From Niallia sp. FSL W8-0635 (GTDB lineage: Bacteria > Bacillota > Bacilli > Bacillales > Cytobacillaceae): 64,000 nt of DNA. Under the pieces are notes generated by a model. That model saw only the letters and a list, made by a program, of their open reading frames with translations. It had not been told where the DNA came from and did no database searches. The DNA lies in the NCBI RefSeq assembly GCF_038007965.1, contig NZ_JBBOYD010000001.1, forward strand, positions 2,520,501-2,584,500, read 5' to 3'. Position 1 is the first letter of the stretch; the number at the start of each line of letters is the position of its first letter. The translations under genes were made by a program, and so were the position numbers. Shown here in pieces: positions 55,891 to 63,731 of this stretch.

Positions 55891-55920
55891 AAAAGGAGCA
55901 ATTATTTCTGCTCCTTTTTA
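55891..55920 (+). terminator. Terminator of the former NUDIX gene
   Basis: Arms AAAAGGAGCA and TGCTCCTTTT with an eight-base loop, still intact. Confidence 0.75.
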
Positions 55921-56034
55921 ATAGCTACTTTACTGTTAAACCCAAATTGCGAAATAGTGGACATTTTTCCTTGCTAATTGGTTTTCTGTGACTCTGAATG
56001 GAATCCTTTACACAAATACAGCTTCTTTTTCCAT

Positions 56035-56994
56035 TCAAACTGTACTTCTTTCAATAAAATGAAAAAACATTTCCTTATTAGTAATATCCTTGCTTATGGC
56101 TTGTTGAAGCAAATTCTTCCCCATATCAAAAAGAGGAATCTCAATCGAAGAAATTTCCATCATTTTTGCAATTGGTTCATTGTGAAAGCCAATTATCGCA
56201 AGTTCCTCTGGTATTTTCACCCCTTGTTTTTGGCAATATGTGACGATTCCTGCAGCTACTTGATCACTTGTCACAATTAAAGCTGTCGGTGGTCTATCCA
56301 TATTTAGGATTATATCCATAACTTTTTCTGCGTCTTCAAAATAATTACACTGATCGATTATATATTTTTCTTGGAAAGTTAAATTATTTTTAACAAGAAA
56401 CTCCTGATATGCTCTGGCCCGTAATTTACTGCTTGGACCTGTTTTTCTGCCAATACAATAGCCAATTTTTTCATGGCCTTTTTGAAATAAAAATTCCAAT
56501 GTTCTCAAAAAAATCTTATATTGATTAACAAATGTAGAGGAAACTTCCTTTCCATTGACATCTTCACATAATACAATTCTTCCATATTGAAGATATTCTT
56601 TTATTACAGACCAATCACACGTTCTCGAACAAATAATAAGAGAATCAATTTGCTTTTGCTTTAACATTTGTAACGCTTCTAATTCCCTACTTTCCATATA
56701 ATCTGTCTGAAATAGAACAAGCTTATAATTATTTTCCAACGCCTCTTTAGCAATTCCTTTTAATAGCAATGCAAAATACGGATGATCGGAGAAAGGAAGA
56801 ACGACACCAATCATTTGCGTTTTTCCTTTACTCAAATGAACTGCATTGATATTTTGTTCATAATTACTTTCACTTATTGCCTCTAAAACAGCAGTCCGCT
56901 TTTCTTTACTTACATATGGATGATTATTAAGAACACGAGAAACAGTCGTTACAGATACTCCTGCCATCCTTGCTAAATCTTTAATATTAGTCAT
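56035..56994 (-). CDS. LacI family transcriptional regulator
   Basis: 319 residues. The HTH and hinge are canonical (IKDLARMAGVSVTTVSRVLN, then HPYVSKEKR); the periplasmic-binding-protein-like effector domain follows from about 60 (IGVVLPFSDHPYFALLLKG). The C-terminal ligand segment includes IIGFHNEPIAKMM. The target is unclear: no sugar operon adjoins it. AAAGGTG precedes the ATG. Confidence 0.92.
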   Translation of the reverse strand: MTNIKDLARMAGVSVTTVSRVLNNHPYVSKEKRTAVLEAISESNYEQNINAVHLSKGKTQMIGVVLPFSDHPYFALLLKGIAKEALENNYKLVLFQTDYMESRELEALQMLKQKQIDSLIICSRTCDWSVIKEYLQYGRIVLCEDVNGKEVSSTFVNQYKIFLRTLEFLFQKGHEKIGYCIGRKTGPSSKLRARAYQEFLVKNNLTFQEKYIIDQCNYFEDAEKVMDIILNMDRPPTALIVTSDQVAAGIVTYCQKQGVKIPEELAIIGFHNEPIAKMMEISSIEIPLFDMGKNLLQQAISKDITNKEMFFHFIERSTV

Positions 56995-57049
56995 GCTTTC
57001 ACCTTTTCAAAACAAAAATATCATCATTACCTATACCATAAGCATACAG

Positions 57050-57190
57050 TTACTTTTCTTCCCTGTATATACCAATGAAATAATCTTCAAAGGATTGAAT
57101 CGGTGTGACGTCCATTGATTGTCCAGAAGCCTTTAAGCAAAAATAAGCTGAAAAATAAATAATGACGCAAAGTATAATTAGACTTAGCAT
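57050..57190 (-). CDS. Small single-TM hypothetical protein
   Basis: 46 residues starting MLSLIILCVIIYFSAYFCLK, one membrane helix, then a polar tail (SMDVTPIQSFEDYFIGIYRE). ATG 57190 has GGGAGA six bases upstream. I do not recognise it. It lies between the LacI-family gene and the hypothetical gene at 57343, with no other gene in the 350-base interval. Confidence 0.55.
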   Translation of the reverse strand: MLSLIILCVIIYFSAYFCLKASGQSMDVTPIQSFEDYFIGIYREEK

Positions 57191-57342
57191 AATTCATCTC
57201 CCACTTCCTAATATTTTCCTAAAGTGTAATGGATGAAACGCGTACCATGTCAATATGAGAATGATATATAGCTGTTACAAATATATATATGTGACCTGTA
57301 TTCGGAAGTATGATATTTTTAAAAATTATGTAATTAGAAGTT

Positions 57343-57702
57343 TTATCGTAAATAAAAATGTCCATTTTTTATTTTATTTTTTCTCGCTTTCCTATCAGTC
57401 TTGGCGTAATTAATCCATCTCATTCGATTAATTGTTGTCATTATCATTAAATCAATTTCCGCTTGTGCTTCATCCATAATTTCTTTAATGGCAGGCATAC
57501 TGAGGGAAAAGTATTCAGAAGCCTCCTTAAATGGCGATTTTTCAACCATTAACTCCATAAACTGTTTCTCATTTACGGCAATTTTCTCTAGCTCTACTTC
57601 TTTACTCTGTATGTATTGATAAATTTCCCGTTTTTTTTCTGGCAAATTTGCAATCGCGCTTTGATAAAAAAATGGAACTAATACAGGATTAACGGAATTC
57701 AT
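57343..57702 (-). CDS. Hypothetical soluble protein
   Basis: 119 residues, mostly helical and charged; residues about 55-75 (FKEASEYFSLSMPAIKEIMDE) could form a helix-turn-helix, and the basic C-terminus (DRKARKNKIKNG) could bind nucleic acid. I recognise no family. TGGAGGAA precedes the ATG. It follows the Zur-regulated rpsN gene, from which a terminator separates it. Confidence 0.65.
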   Translation of the reverse strand: MNSVNPVLVPFFYQSAIANLPEKKREIYQYIQSKEVELEKIAVNEKQFMELMVEKSPFKEASEYFSLSMPAIKEIMDEAQAEIDLMIMTTINRMRWINYAKTDRKARKNKIKNGHFYLR

Positions 57703-57732
57703 TTCCTATTCCTCCATTTTTGATGTGTAGAT

Positions 57733-57765
57733 AAAAGTCGTCAAACCTATATGCTGACGACTTTT
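57733..57765 (-). terminator. Terminator of the rpsN paralogue gene
   Basis: Arms AAAAGTCGTCA and TGACGACTTTT with an 11-base loop. Confidence 0.85.
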
Positions 57766-57776
57766 CTTTCTATTCA

Positions 57777-58046
57777 TTACCAGCTGGATTTTTTCACTCC
57801 TGGAATCTGTCCTTTATGGGCATTTTCTCTAAACGCAATACGGGACATTTTGAATTTTCTCAAATACCCTCTAGGTCTACCAGTCACTTCACATCTGTTT
57901 TTTAAGCGTGTCGGTGAAGAATCTCTTGGTAGTTTACTAAGTGCTTCAAAATCTCCCTTTTCTTTTAATTCCATTCGAAGCGCTGCATATTTTTCAACCA
58001 TTTCTTGGCGTTTTGTTTCTTTTACTACTTTCGACTTTTTTGATAT
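57777..58046 (-). CDS. rpsN: 30S ribosomal protein S14, zinc-independent paralogue, ATA start
   Basis: 89 residues from the proposed start, the exact length of the Cys-free long S14 form; it has [20 protein letters not shown] and [18 protein letters not shown] and no CxxC zinc ribbon. It replaces the Zn-binding S14 under zinc starvation. No ATG, GTG or TTG exists at the start: GGAGG lies eight bases before ATA-TCA-AAA-AAG, which aligns with the usual MxKKSK N-terminus. A TTG at 58061 lies within the RBS itself. A six-codon frame (ATG 58066) ends TAA, overlapping the ATA. A Zur box lies at 58079-58099. Confidence 0.92.
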   Translation of the reverse strand: MSKKSKVVKETKRQEMVEKYAALRMELKEKGDFEALSKLPRDSSPTRLKNRCEVTGRPRGYLRKFKMSRIAFRENAHKGQIPGVKKSSW

Positions 58047-58078
58047 TACTGCTTCCTCCAATACATTTGAACTTACTT

Positions 58079-58099
58079 AAAACGAAATCATTACGATTT
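58079..58099. promoter_or_regulatory. Zur box upstream of the rpsN paralogue
   Basis: AAAACGAAATCATTACGATTT: the right half is identical to the Bacillus Zur consensus half-site ATTACGATTT, the left half differs at two of ten positions. It is 33 bases upstream of the start codon. Confidence 0.82.
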
Positions 58100-58114
58100 A
58101 TTAACTATAAAAAA

Positions 58115-58264
58115 TTATTTTGTTTCTCGGTGTAAAGTGCGCTTTTTTAATCGTGGGCAATACTTCATCAACTCGATACGATCTGGATTATTTCGTTTGT
58201 TTTTTGTGGTAATATAATTTCTATCTCCTGTTTCTGTACATGCTAATGTAATTTTCACTCTCAT
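58115..58264 (-). CDS. rpmG: 50S ribosomal protein L33, Cys-poor (zinc-independent) paralogue
   Basis: 49 residues: [39 protein letters not shown] and the C-terminal HRETK. The zinc-ribbon CxxC pairs are broken (CTET and CPRL). AGAGGAAG precedes the ATG. It lies 33 bases after the COG0523 gene and probably shares its Zur-controlled promoter. Confidence 0.92.
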   Translation of the reverse strand: MRVKITLACTETGDRNYITTKNKRNNPDRIELMKYCPRLKKRTLHRETK

Positions 58265-58297
58265 TTTTTCTTCCTCTTAATAAATTGAATTTTTTTC

Positions 58298-59485
58298 TTA
58301 TTCTACAAAAAATGCAGGCAGTGGATCAATAAATTTAGTCCAATCCTTTTTCATTTCCATATCAGTCAATAAACACACATCTAGCCCTTCTTCCATTTGC
58401 TGTTGATTCATGCCAATCCCAATAAACACTAACTCTGTCATGCGATCTCCATAAAGAGGATCCCAAGGTTTTTGTAGATCTGGATCTACTTCTAAAACTT
58501 CTTTTTGCTCGCTTTCCGAATAAGTCGCTACCCAATTGCCTGCTCCTTGTATCGTTAAGGATGGACCTGCTTGGGAAAGTAGTCCAGCAATCTCATTTCT
58601 CGTAGCCAACCAAAAAAATCCTTTCGCCCGTACCACTTCAACTGGCCAGTTTTCCAACCACTGCATCAATCTAACAGGGTGAAAAGGTTTATTGCTACGA
58701 TACACAAAGGAAGAAATTTCATATTCCTCTGTCTCCGGAATATGCTCTGCATTTAATTCTTTTATCCAGCCTGCACTTTGACTAGCAGCGTCAAAATCAA
58801 ATAACTGAGTATTTAAAACTTGATTTAAAGGAACTCTGGAATATTCACTTTCTATAATTTTGGCTTCAGGGTTAAATTCTTGGATAACTGCCTTCAGTTC
58901 CTGTAGCTTGCTTTCCGAAACTAAATCCGTTTTATTTAACACAATGACATTCGCAAATTCAATTTGATCAATTAACAAATCTGCTATTTCTCTTTCATCC
59001 ATTTCATCCACTGCTTGCTTTCGGTCTAAAAGACTTTCACCAGAAGCATAATCATGCCAAAAACGATGAGCATCTAAGACTGTAACCATCGTATCTAACT
59101 GACAAAATCGGGATAAATCGATACCTACACTCACATCTACATATGTAAATGTTTGAGCAACAGGAATCGGTTCGCTAATTCCGCTCGATTCAATTACGAT
59201 ATAATCAATATCACCTAATTGCACAAGCTTTTCCACTTCTATTATTAAATCTTCCCTAAGTGTACAGCAGATGCAACCATTTTGCATTTCCACCAATTTT
59301 TCATCTGTTCTTGAAAAACCTCCTTGCTTCACCAATGAAGCATCAATATTTACTTCACTCATATCGTTGACAATCACTGCAACCTTTAGGTTTTCCCGAT
59401 TAGATAAAATATGATTGAGCAAAGTCGTTTTGCCAGAACCAAGATAACCGCTTAAAACGGTAACTGGAATTTTCTTGTTGTTCAT
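58298..59485 (-). CDS. COG0523 zinc metallochaperone GTPase (ZagA/YciC type)
   Basis: 395 residues: GTPase loop GYLGSGKT (13-20), metal motif CICC (C71, C73, C74), NKTDLV, and a full CobW C-terminal domain (about 255-385). The B. subtilis relative ZagA (YciC) delivers zinc during starvation and is controlled by two Zur operators; two Zur boxes occur here too (59504-59524, 59582-59602). ATG 59485 follows AGGAGTG; GTG 59494 is less likely. It is followed by the zinc-free L33 and S14 genes. Confidence 0.93.
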   Translation of the reverse strand: MNNKKIPVTVLSGYLGSGKTTLLNHILSNRENLKVAVIVNDMSEVNIDASLVKQGGFSRTDEKLVEMQNGCICCTLREDLIIEVEKLVQLGDIDYIVIESSGISEPIPVAQTFTYVDVSVGIDLSRFCQLDTMVTVLDAHRFWHDYASGESLLDRKQAVDEMDEREIADLLIDQIEFANVIVLNKTDLVSESKLQELKAVIQEFNPEAKIIESEYSRVPLNQVLNTQLFDFDAASQSAGWIKELNAEHIPETEEYEISSFVYRSNKPFHPVRLMQWLENWPVEVVRAKGFFWLATRNEIAGLLSQAGPSLTIQGAGNWVATYSESEQKEVLEVDPDLQKPWDPLYGDRMTELVFIGIGMNQQQMEEGLDVCLLTDMEMKKDWTKFIDPLPAFFVE

Positions 59486-59503
59486 TACTCTCACTCCTAA
59501 AAC

Positions 59504-59524
59504 AAATCGAAACGATTACGATTT
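59504..59524. promoter_or_regulatory. Zur box 1 upstream of the ZagA-like gene
   Basis: AAATCGAAACGATTACGATTT; the right half is perfect, two mismatches in the left half. It is about 19 bases upstream of the start codon, so bound Zur would block elongation or initiation. Confidence 0.85.
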
Positions 59525-59581
59525 AAAGTTTTTTTATTATATCCTTAACCATCTCCTATGAGATTATAACTATTCTATAAT

Positions 59582-59602
59582 AAAACGAAATGATTACGAT
59601 TT
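59582..59602. promoter_or_regulatory. Zur box 2 upstream of the ZagA-like gene
   Basis: AAAACGAAATGATTACGATTT; the right half is perfect, two mismatches in the left half. It lies 78 bases from box 1 and upstream of a TATAAT on the minus strand. Confidence 0.85.
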
Positions 59603-59671
59603 GCAAGTGTTTAAGAACTACTTTTTTCTTAATTATTTTATATCGATGGACATTTTCTTTTTTTACCATCT

Positions 59672-59706
59672 AAAAAAGGGAAATTAATCTTTAAATAAAT
59701 TCCCTT
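59672..59706 (-). terminator. Terminator of the nitrilase-type gene
   Basis: Arms AAGGGAA and TTCCCTT with a T run on the minus strand. Confidence 0.65.
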
Positions 59707-59712
59707 CTTCTT

Positions 59713-60366
59713 CTAACATTCTTTTATTTTCTCTGCTATCTTTATACTTTTAGTCTCTGTATCAAATATTCTAGTTCGTATATCATTTTTGGAAAGCAAT
59801 AAATCATTTCCCTCTTGATCGAAACAGTAAGCAATTGGAATCGAAAAACCACAATTTCGGTAGGACCCATCAGCGTGGCTTGCACCGACAACAAAAGCAT
59901 TTTCGCTAATTGCTATTTTCCTTGCTTCGTTTGTCCATTCTTCATATTGTTCCTCACTAAACATTCCAACACCTATTGGATTAAAGATAATCTCAGCATT
60001 TCCATTCTCTAACCCTTCTAATCCTTGAAAAATCTCTCTGCATAGTAAAAAACCTAATGAGCAATTTTCGTCCTTTATTTTAGATGGTGTATATAATGCT
60101 TTATTCTCAGGTGTTTTTGCTCTTTCTAAAATTATTTTTCCTGAACGGTTAGCTATAAATACTTTATCTTTCTTATTGTCATCTTTATAACCTGTTACAA
60201 TGTATGTATGATGTTTTTTCGCTAAATTGCATACTTCCTCTATATAATCTGCAGTGAAGTAGCCCTCTGGAAATAGAAATATATCCACTTCAGGAAAACT
60301 TTCTAATTCCACTATTAGTTGTTGTAAGCTCTTTTCCATTTTTGGCTGGCTAATTAGTATTTTCAT
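59713..60366 (-). CDS. Carbon-nitrogen hydrolase family protein (nitrilase type)
   Basis: 217 residues, shorter than the usual 260-300. The catalytic Glu is in LFPEGYF, a Lys in RAKTPENK, and the nucleophilic Cys in FLLCREIF; IIFNPIGVGM and the C-terminal GFSIPIAYCFDQEG also fit the fold. It hydrolyses an amide or nitrile; substrate unknown. CGGGAG precedes the ATG. It is monocistronic. Confidence 0.85.
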   Translation of the reverse strand: MKILISQPKMEKSLQQLIVELESFPEVDIFLFPEGYFTADYIEEVCNLAKKHHTYIVTGYKDDNKKDKVFIANRSGKIILERAKTPENKALYTPSKIKDENCSLGFLLCREIFQGLEGLENGNAEIIFNPIGVGMFSEEQYEEWTNEARKIAISENAFVVGASHADGSYRNCGFSIPIAYCFDQEGNDLLLSKNDIRTRIFDTETKSIKIAEKIKEC

Positions 60367-60494
60367 TTTTTACTCCCGCTAACTTAATTATTTGCTATGA
60401 AATAATTAATTATTTTTCGCTTTAAAAACATATTACTTCTGTTCTTTGGTAAAATAAAGAATAATTTGAAATTAATTAAGAGGATTGTCTTTCT

Positions 60495-60587
60495 ATGATA
60501 AGTGTAATGAAAGGTTTTACTGCCAGCTTTATTTGTTACCTATTTCTTTATTCCATTCTATATATTATCCAACATGATGTAACCTAA
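60495..60587 (+). CDS. Possible 30-residue membrane peptide
   Basis: ATG 60495 to TAA 60587 encodes MISVMKGFTASFICYLFLYS and on, mostly hydrophobic with one membrane helix. AGAGGA lies about ten bases upstream. Its stop is three bases before the ATG of the gene at 60591, which has no RBS of its own; translational coupling would explain that and supports this frame being real. Confidence 0.45.
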   Translation: MISVMKGFTASFICYLFLYSILYIIQHDVT

Positions 60588-60590
60588 CTA

Positions 60591-60848
60591 ATGTCAGTCC
60601 TATTTTTTCAAAGTATTATTGGATTTTTCATTATTTTAGTCCAGACTATTATTATAGAGATTTGTATTAAGATAGAAGGATATAATCGATTTTTTGCCAT
60701 AATGGTAGGATTTTTTTTCGGTGTTGCAATCTCTATCCTATTTTCTGGAATGATAGATATGGGCATTGTTTTTCATTTATTGATTGGTTTTATGTTTAGT
60801 ATTTGTGTTTTTGTCTATGCTGTTGCTCGAGATGATTTAAGTGTGTAA
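60591..60848 (+). CDS. Hypothetical small membrane protein
   Basis: 85 residues with three hydrophobic segments (about 3-25, 32-52 and 57-77), ending ARDDLSV. I do not recognise it. It has no SD sequence and probably depends on translation of the 30-codon frame just before it. It is in a plus-strand group with a YjcQ-like gene. Confidence 0.6.
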   Translation: MSVLFFQSIIGFFIILVQTIIIEICIKIEGYNRFFAIMVGFFFGVAISILFSGMIDMGIVFHLLIGFMFSICVFVYAVARDDLSV

Positions 60849-60881
60849 TTTCTTTTAAAAATAATTAGAGGAGGTTTGTTA

Positions 60882-61193
60882 ATGAGGGTTGTCTACAGTG
60901 TTCTCAGAGAGCTCTATAAAGGGATCGCTTTACCAACAGCAAAAGACTATGATCTCATACAGCGAGACTTTGAAAATTTTATCTTTTTTTTAGAAAATGA
61001 AGGATATGTTGAAAGAGTACTTAGAATCGATACCTTCTTCTCTCTTAAGCCAGCTAGATTAACGAAAAAAGGATATGATTTTTTAGAAAGCCACAAATAT
61101 TTAGAAGCTTCCTATCCAGATAAACAAGATATGTTTAAATGGATTCAAGCGGATAAAGAAATGTACTCGAATGAAGCGAAGGAGGAAGAATAA
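60882..61193 (+). CDS. YjcQ-like winged-helix protein
   Basis: 103 residues. DYDLIQRDFENFIFFLENEGYVERV and ARLTKKGYDFLESH resemble the winged-helix YjcQ family, seen in Bacillus chromosomes and phages. DNA binding is inferred only. GAGGAGGT precedes ATG 60882. No other phage-like gene is nearby. Confidence 0.7.
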   Translation: MRVVYSVLRELYKGIALPTAKDYDLIQRDFENFIFFLENEGYVERVLRIDTFFSLKPARLTKKGYDFLESHKYLEASYPDKQDMFKWIQADKEMYSNEAKEEE

Positions 61194-61208
61194 AATTAAA
61201 TTATCAAA

Positions 61209-61246
61209 AAAGCTCCTAGAATTTATTCATCTTCTCAAGGAGCTTT
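61209..61246. terminator. Terminator between the YjcQ-like and YoaT-like genes
   Basis: Arms AAAGCTCCT and AGGAGCTTT; the clear T run is on the minus strand (for the YoaT-like gene), weaker T-rich sequence on the plus strand. Confidence 0.75.
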
Positions 61247-61312
61247 CAGTAAAACGGACTTTTTCAAATACTATAAAATTATCATGTTACACTATTTACT
61301 AATGAATGATTA

Positions 61313-62086
61313 TTAACTATTAGGCATTTTCCCCTTAACCTGCTTTAAAGTTGCCACAATAAGAAAGCTAACAATAACTAACAACAACCAGGAGCTAACC
61401 TTTCCTAAATGAACAAGGCTCCATGCATCTCTTTGGTTTGGATATTCCCACGCACTAAAATACGTAGCAATGTTTTCTGCTATCCAAATAAAAAATCCAA
61501 TCAAGACAAAGGAAAGTGCTAGTGGCATGCGATATTTAATACCATTTACCTTGTATAATACCCAGGACTTCCAAAACACGATTAATACCAATCCAGATAA
61601 ATACCAACGAATATCAATCCAATAATGATGAGTGAAAAAATTCAAATAAATGGCTGCAGCAAGTGGGACAACAACTAAAATAGGTGGCCAATTTACTAGC
61701 TCTACCTCTAATCTCCTCCACGCCTGGCATAGAAAGCTTGCAACACTTGCGTACATAAAGCCGCTATATAAAGGGACGCCAAAAATTTTTGTATAGCCAT
61801 CTTCTGGATAAGACCAGGAACCCATATGTACTTTAAAAAGCTCCAACACAAGTCCGATTAAATGGAAAACAGTTATCACCTTCAACTCATCCATTGTTTC
61901 AAGACCGGTGCGGACCATTACCCACTGCATCAAGAGGCAGATAAGAAGCAGCCAGTCGTATCTTGGTAACAAGGGAAGTTCTACCATTTTTGTAATAGCC
62001 AAAGAAGCAAAAATTACTACGGGAAATACACAAGATAACGCTTGCTCCCAACCAAAATAGATAAGCTGCTTTAGTCCTCTCATCAT
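61313..62086 (-). CDS. DUF817 family membrane protein (YoaT-like)
   Basis: 257 residues, about eight membrane segments; WEQALSCVFPVVIFASLA at the N-terminus, LFKVHMGSWSYPED and FIWIAENIATYFSAWEYPNQ are conserved in DUF817. Its function is unknown. It overlaps the regulator gene upstream by one base (TAATG), so it is translationally coupled in a yoaS-yozG-yoaT-like operon. Confidence 0.88.
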   Translation of the reverse strand: MMRGLKQLIYFGWEQALSCVFPVVIFASLAITKMVELPLLPRYDWLLLICLLMQWVMVRTGLETMDELKVITVFHLIGLVLELFKVHMGSWSYPEDGYTKIFGVPLYSGFMYASVASFLCQAWRRLEVELVNWPPILVVVPLAAAIYLNFFTHHYWIDIRWYLSGLVLIVFWKSWVLYKVNGIKYRMPLALSFVLIGFFIWIAENIATYFSAWEYPNQRDAWSLVHLGKVSSWLLLVIVSFLIVATLKQVKGKMPNS

Positions 62087-62301
62087 TAGATTTCTCCGTC
62101 GCTTCTATATTCCAATATATCCCCTGGTTGGCAATCCAACGCTTCACAAATTGCGTCCAATGTGGAAATTCGAATTGCTTTTGCTTTGCCATTTTTCAAG
62201 ATAGAAAGATTAGCCATTGTTATTCCAACCTTTTCCGAAAGTTCTGTCACACTCATTTTTCTTTTTGCTAGCATCACATCTATATTTATTATTATTGCCA
62301 T
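62086..62301 (-). CDS. Cro/CI-type HTH regulator (YozG-like)
   Basis: 71 residues: a compact helix-turn-helix (MSVTELSEKVGITMANLSIL) and ALDCQPGDILEY at the C-terminus, the pattern of regulators that accompany DUF2975 membrane proteins. It has GAGGTG before the ATG. It is the middle gene of the operon. Confidence 0.9.
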   Translation of the reverse strand: MAIIINIDVMLAKRKMSVTELSEKVGITMANLSILKNGKAKAIRISTLDAICEALDCQPGDILEYRSDGEI

Positions 62302-62311
62302 TTATATCACC

Positions 62312-62794
62312 TCAGACGATTAAGTCATTTTCTGATTTTATATCAATTGCCTCTTTTAATAGCTTTTGAAGTACTGCAGCAAAAACGGCAATCACCATCG
62401 AAGCAAAAATCAGAATCAGTCCAATTAAAATGATACCAGGAGCATCATCCACTTCTGCTATAAGGTAAAATAATGGCAGACCTAACACAAAAATTGCACT
62501 AATGGAAATGGCACAGTTTTTTATTTTCTTTAATGCTTTTACCGATAATTCCGAGAATGCTTCATTCCTATCAATATAGTTTAACAGTTTAAATGCTTGA
62601 TACAATGCAAAGTAGAAGGGAATAGCTGCTGCATAAAAATCCATCATTATTAGATATTTTATATAATCATTATTTGGATACAACTCAGCAGCAAACTTTC
62701 CGATTTCCGGTACTAAAAAAATACATAATGCAAGAATGGGTACTCCAATAAGAATAACAGCAATCTTTAAAAAGAGCGTTGACACTTGTTTCAT
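62312..62794 (-). CDS. DUF2975 domain-containing membrane protein (YoaS-like)
   Basis: 160 residues with four membrane segments (about 8-30, 50-70, 90-115 and 120-148) and LNYIDRNEAFSELSVKALKKIK between the second and third, diagnostic of DUF2975. Its function is unknown; pairs with YozG-type regulators may form membrane-tethered control units (inference). ATG 62794 follows GAGGTG. Confidence 0.88.
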   Translation of the reverse strand: MKQVSTLFLKIAVILIGVPILALCIFLVPEIGKFAAELYPNNDYIKYLIMMDFYAAAIPFYFALYQAFKLLNYIDRNEAFSELSVKALKKIKNCAISISAIFVLGLPLFYLIAEVDDAPGIILIGLILIFASMVIAVFAAVLQKLLKEAIDIKSENDLIV

Positions 62795-62983
62795 CAAAAA
62801 CACCTCACTTATTTATTACTATTTGAATTTACCATATAATTTATCGTTTTACAATAAATTTTTATTAATAAATACACTTTTTTTATTGTTTATTTTACAA
62901 AAAGAGCAAAATAAAAAGCATTTCTTAGCGAAAGAAACACTTAAAAATTAGATTTATCTATCTTATTTTTTTACACGGATAAG

Positions 62984-63214
62984 CTAGCCTGTTACAAACA
63001 TAAAATCCTGTACAAATCCTGAAACTGCCTTTAAATCTACCCGATGACTTTTATACAATGCTTCTGCCTTCTTTAATTCTTTTTTCACTTGAGGTGAAAT
63101 TCTTTCTGCTTCTTTTAACGAAATATCTCCTATTAACAGATCAATCGCTATTTTTCTTATGTTTTCTTCATGAGACTGATGCAAAATGTAGGAAATACAA
63201 CTAATTTGATCCAT
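62984..63214 (-). CDS. Hypothetical small protein
   Basis: 76 residues, helical: MDQISCISYILHQSHEENIR, then LLIGDISLKEAERISP. No family recognised. GAGGTG precedes the ATG. It is monocistronic, between an AT-rich gap and a decayed gene. Confidence 0.6.
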   Translation of the reverse strand: MDQISCISYILHQSHEENIRKIAIDLLIGDISLKEAERISPQVKKELKKAEALYKSHRVDLKAVSGFVQDFMFVTG

Positions 63215-63313
63215 CCTTACACCTCTCTAAACATATTTTTATGTATTATTCCACATTTAGACAGAATATTCCTTCTTTTAAGTCAAAAGAAAGCATTTCT
63301 TAGGAAGGTTATT

Positions 63314-63690
63314 CTATTTGCTTAAAGAATTTCCCTGATTACTTACTATTTGATTATCGAACTCGATATTATTCGGAAATGGAATACTAAACTCTTTTGG
63401 ATAGTATGTTTGAAGAAAGTCTACTAAATCTTTATGCTCTTCCATTTGTGTAATATCATTAATCTTATCCAGTAAATAAAAACTGTAAGATTTTTTTCAA
63501 TTGTTGGCTCCTCTGTTCGTTCTGGTTCCGTATTTATTACAATCATATTATCAGAATCTTCTATCGTTAGTTATAAAACTTGCTTTTTATAAAAGCTGTT
63601 AAAGCTGTTAAATCTGATATCCTCTAAAATGACACTTTTACTATCATTTAATCGCTTTGTATATCGCAGTTTCTTTGGTTCGAAATACAA
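63314..63690 (-). pseudogene. Decayed gene of unrecognised family
   Basis: On the minus strand coherent protein segments occur in successive frames: YFEPKKLRYTKRLNDSKSVI, then DSDNMIVINTEPERTEE after a stop near 63565, then DITQMEEHKDLVDFLQTYYP after a frameshift near 63500, to a TAG at 63314. No start codon with RBS remains. A nine-base direct repeat (AAAGCTGTT, 63591-63608) sits in the first segment. Confidence 0.6.
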
Positions 63691-63718
63691 AAAAGAAAGG
63701 TTGCACTCTCCAACCTTT
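63688..63718 (-). terminator. Terminator of the YdeI-like gene
   Basis: Arms GAAAGGTTG (63694-63702) and CAACCTTTC (63710-63718), T run on the minus strand. Confidence 0.85.
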
Positions 63719-63731
63719 CCTCTATAGCCAT

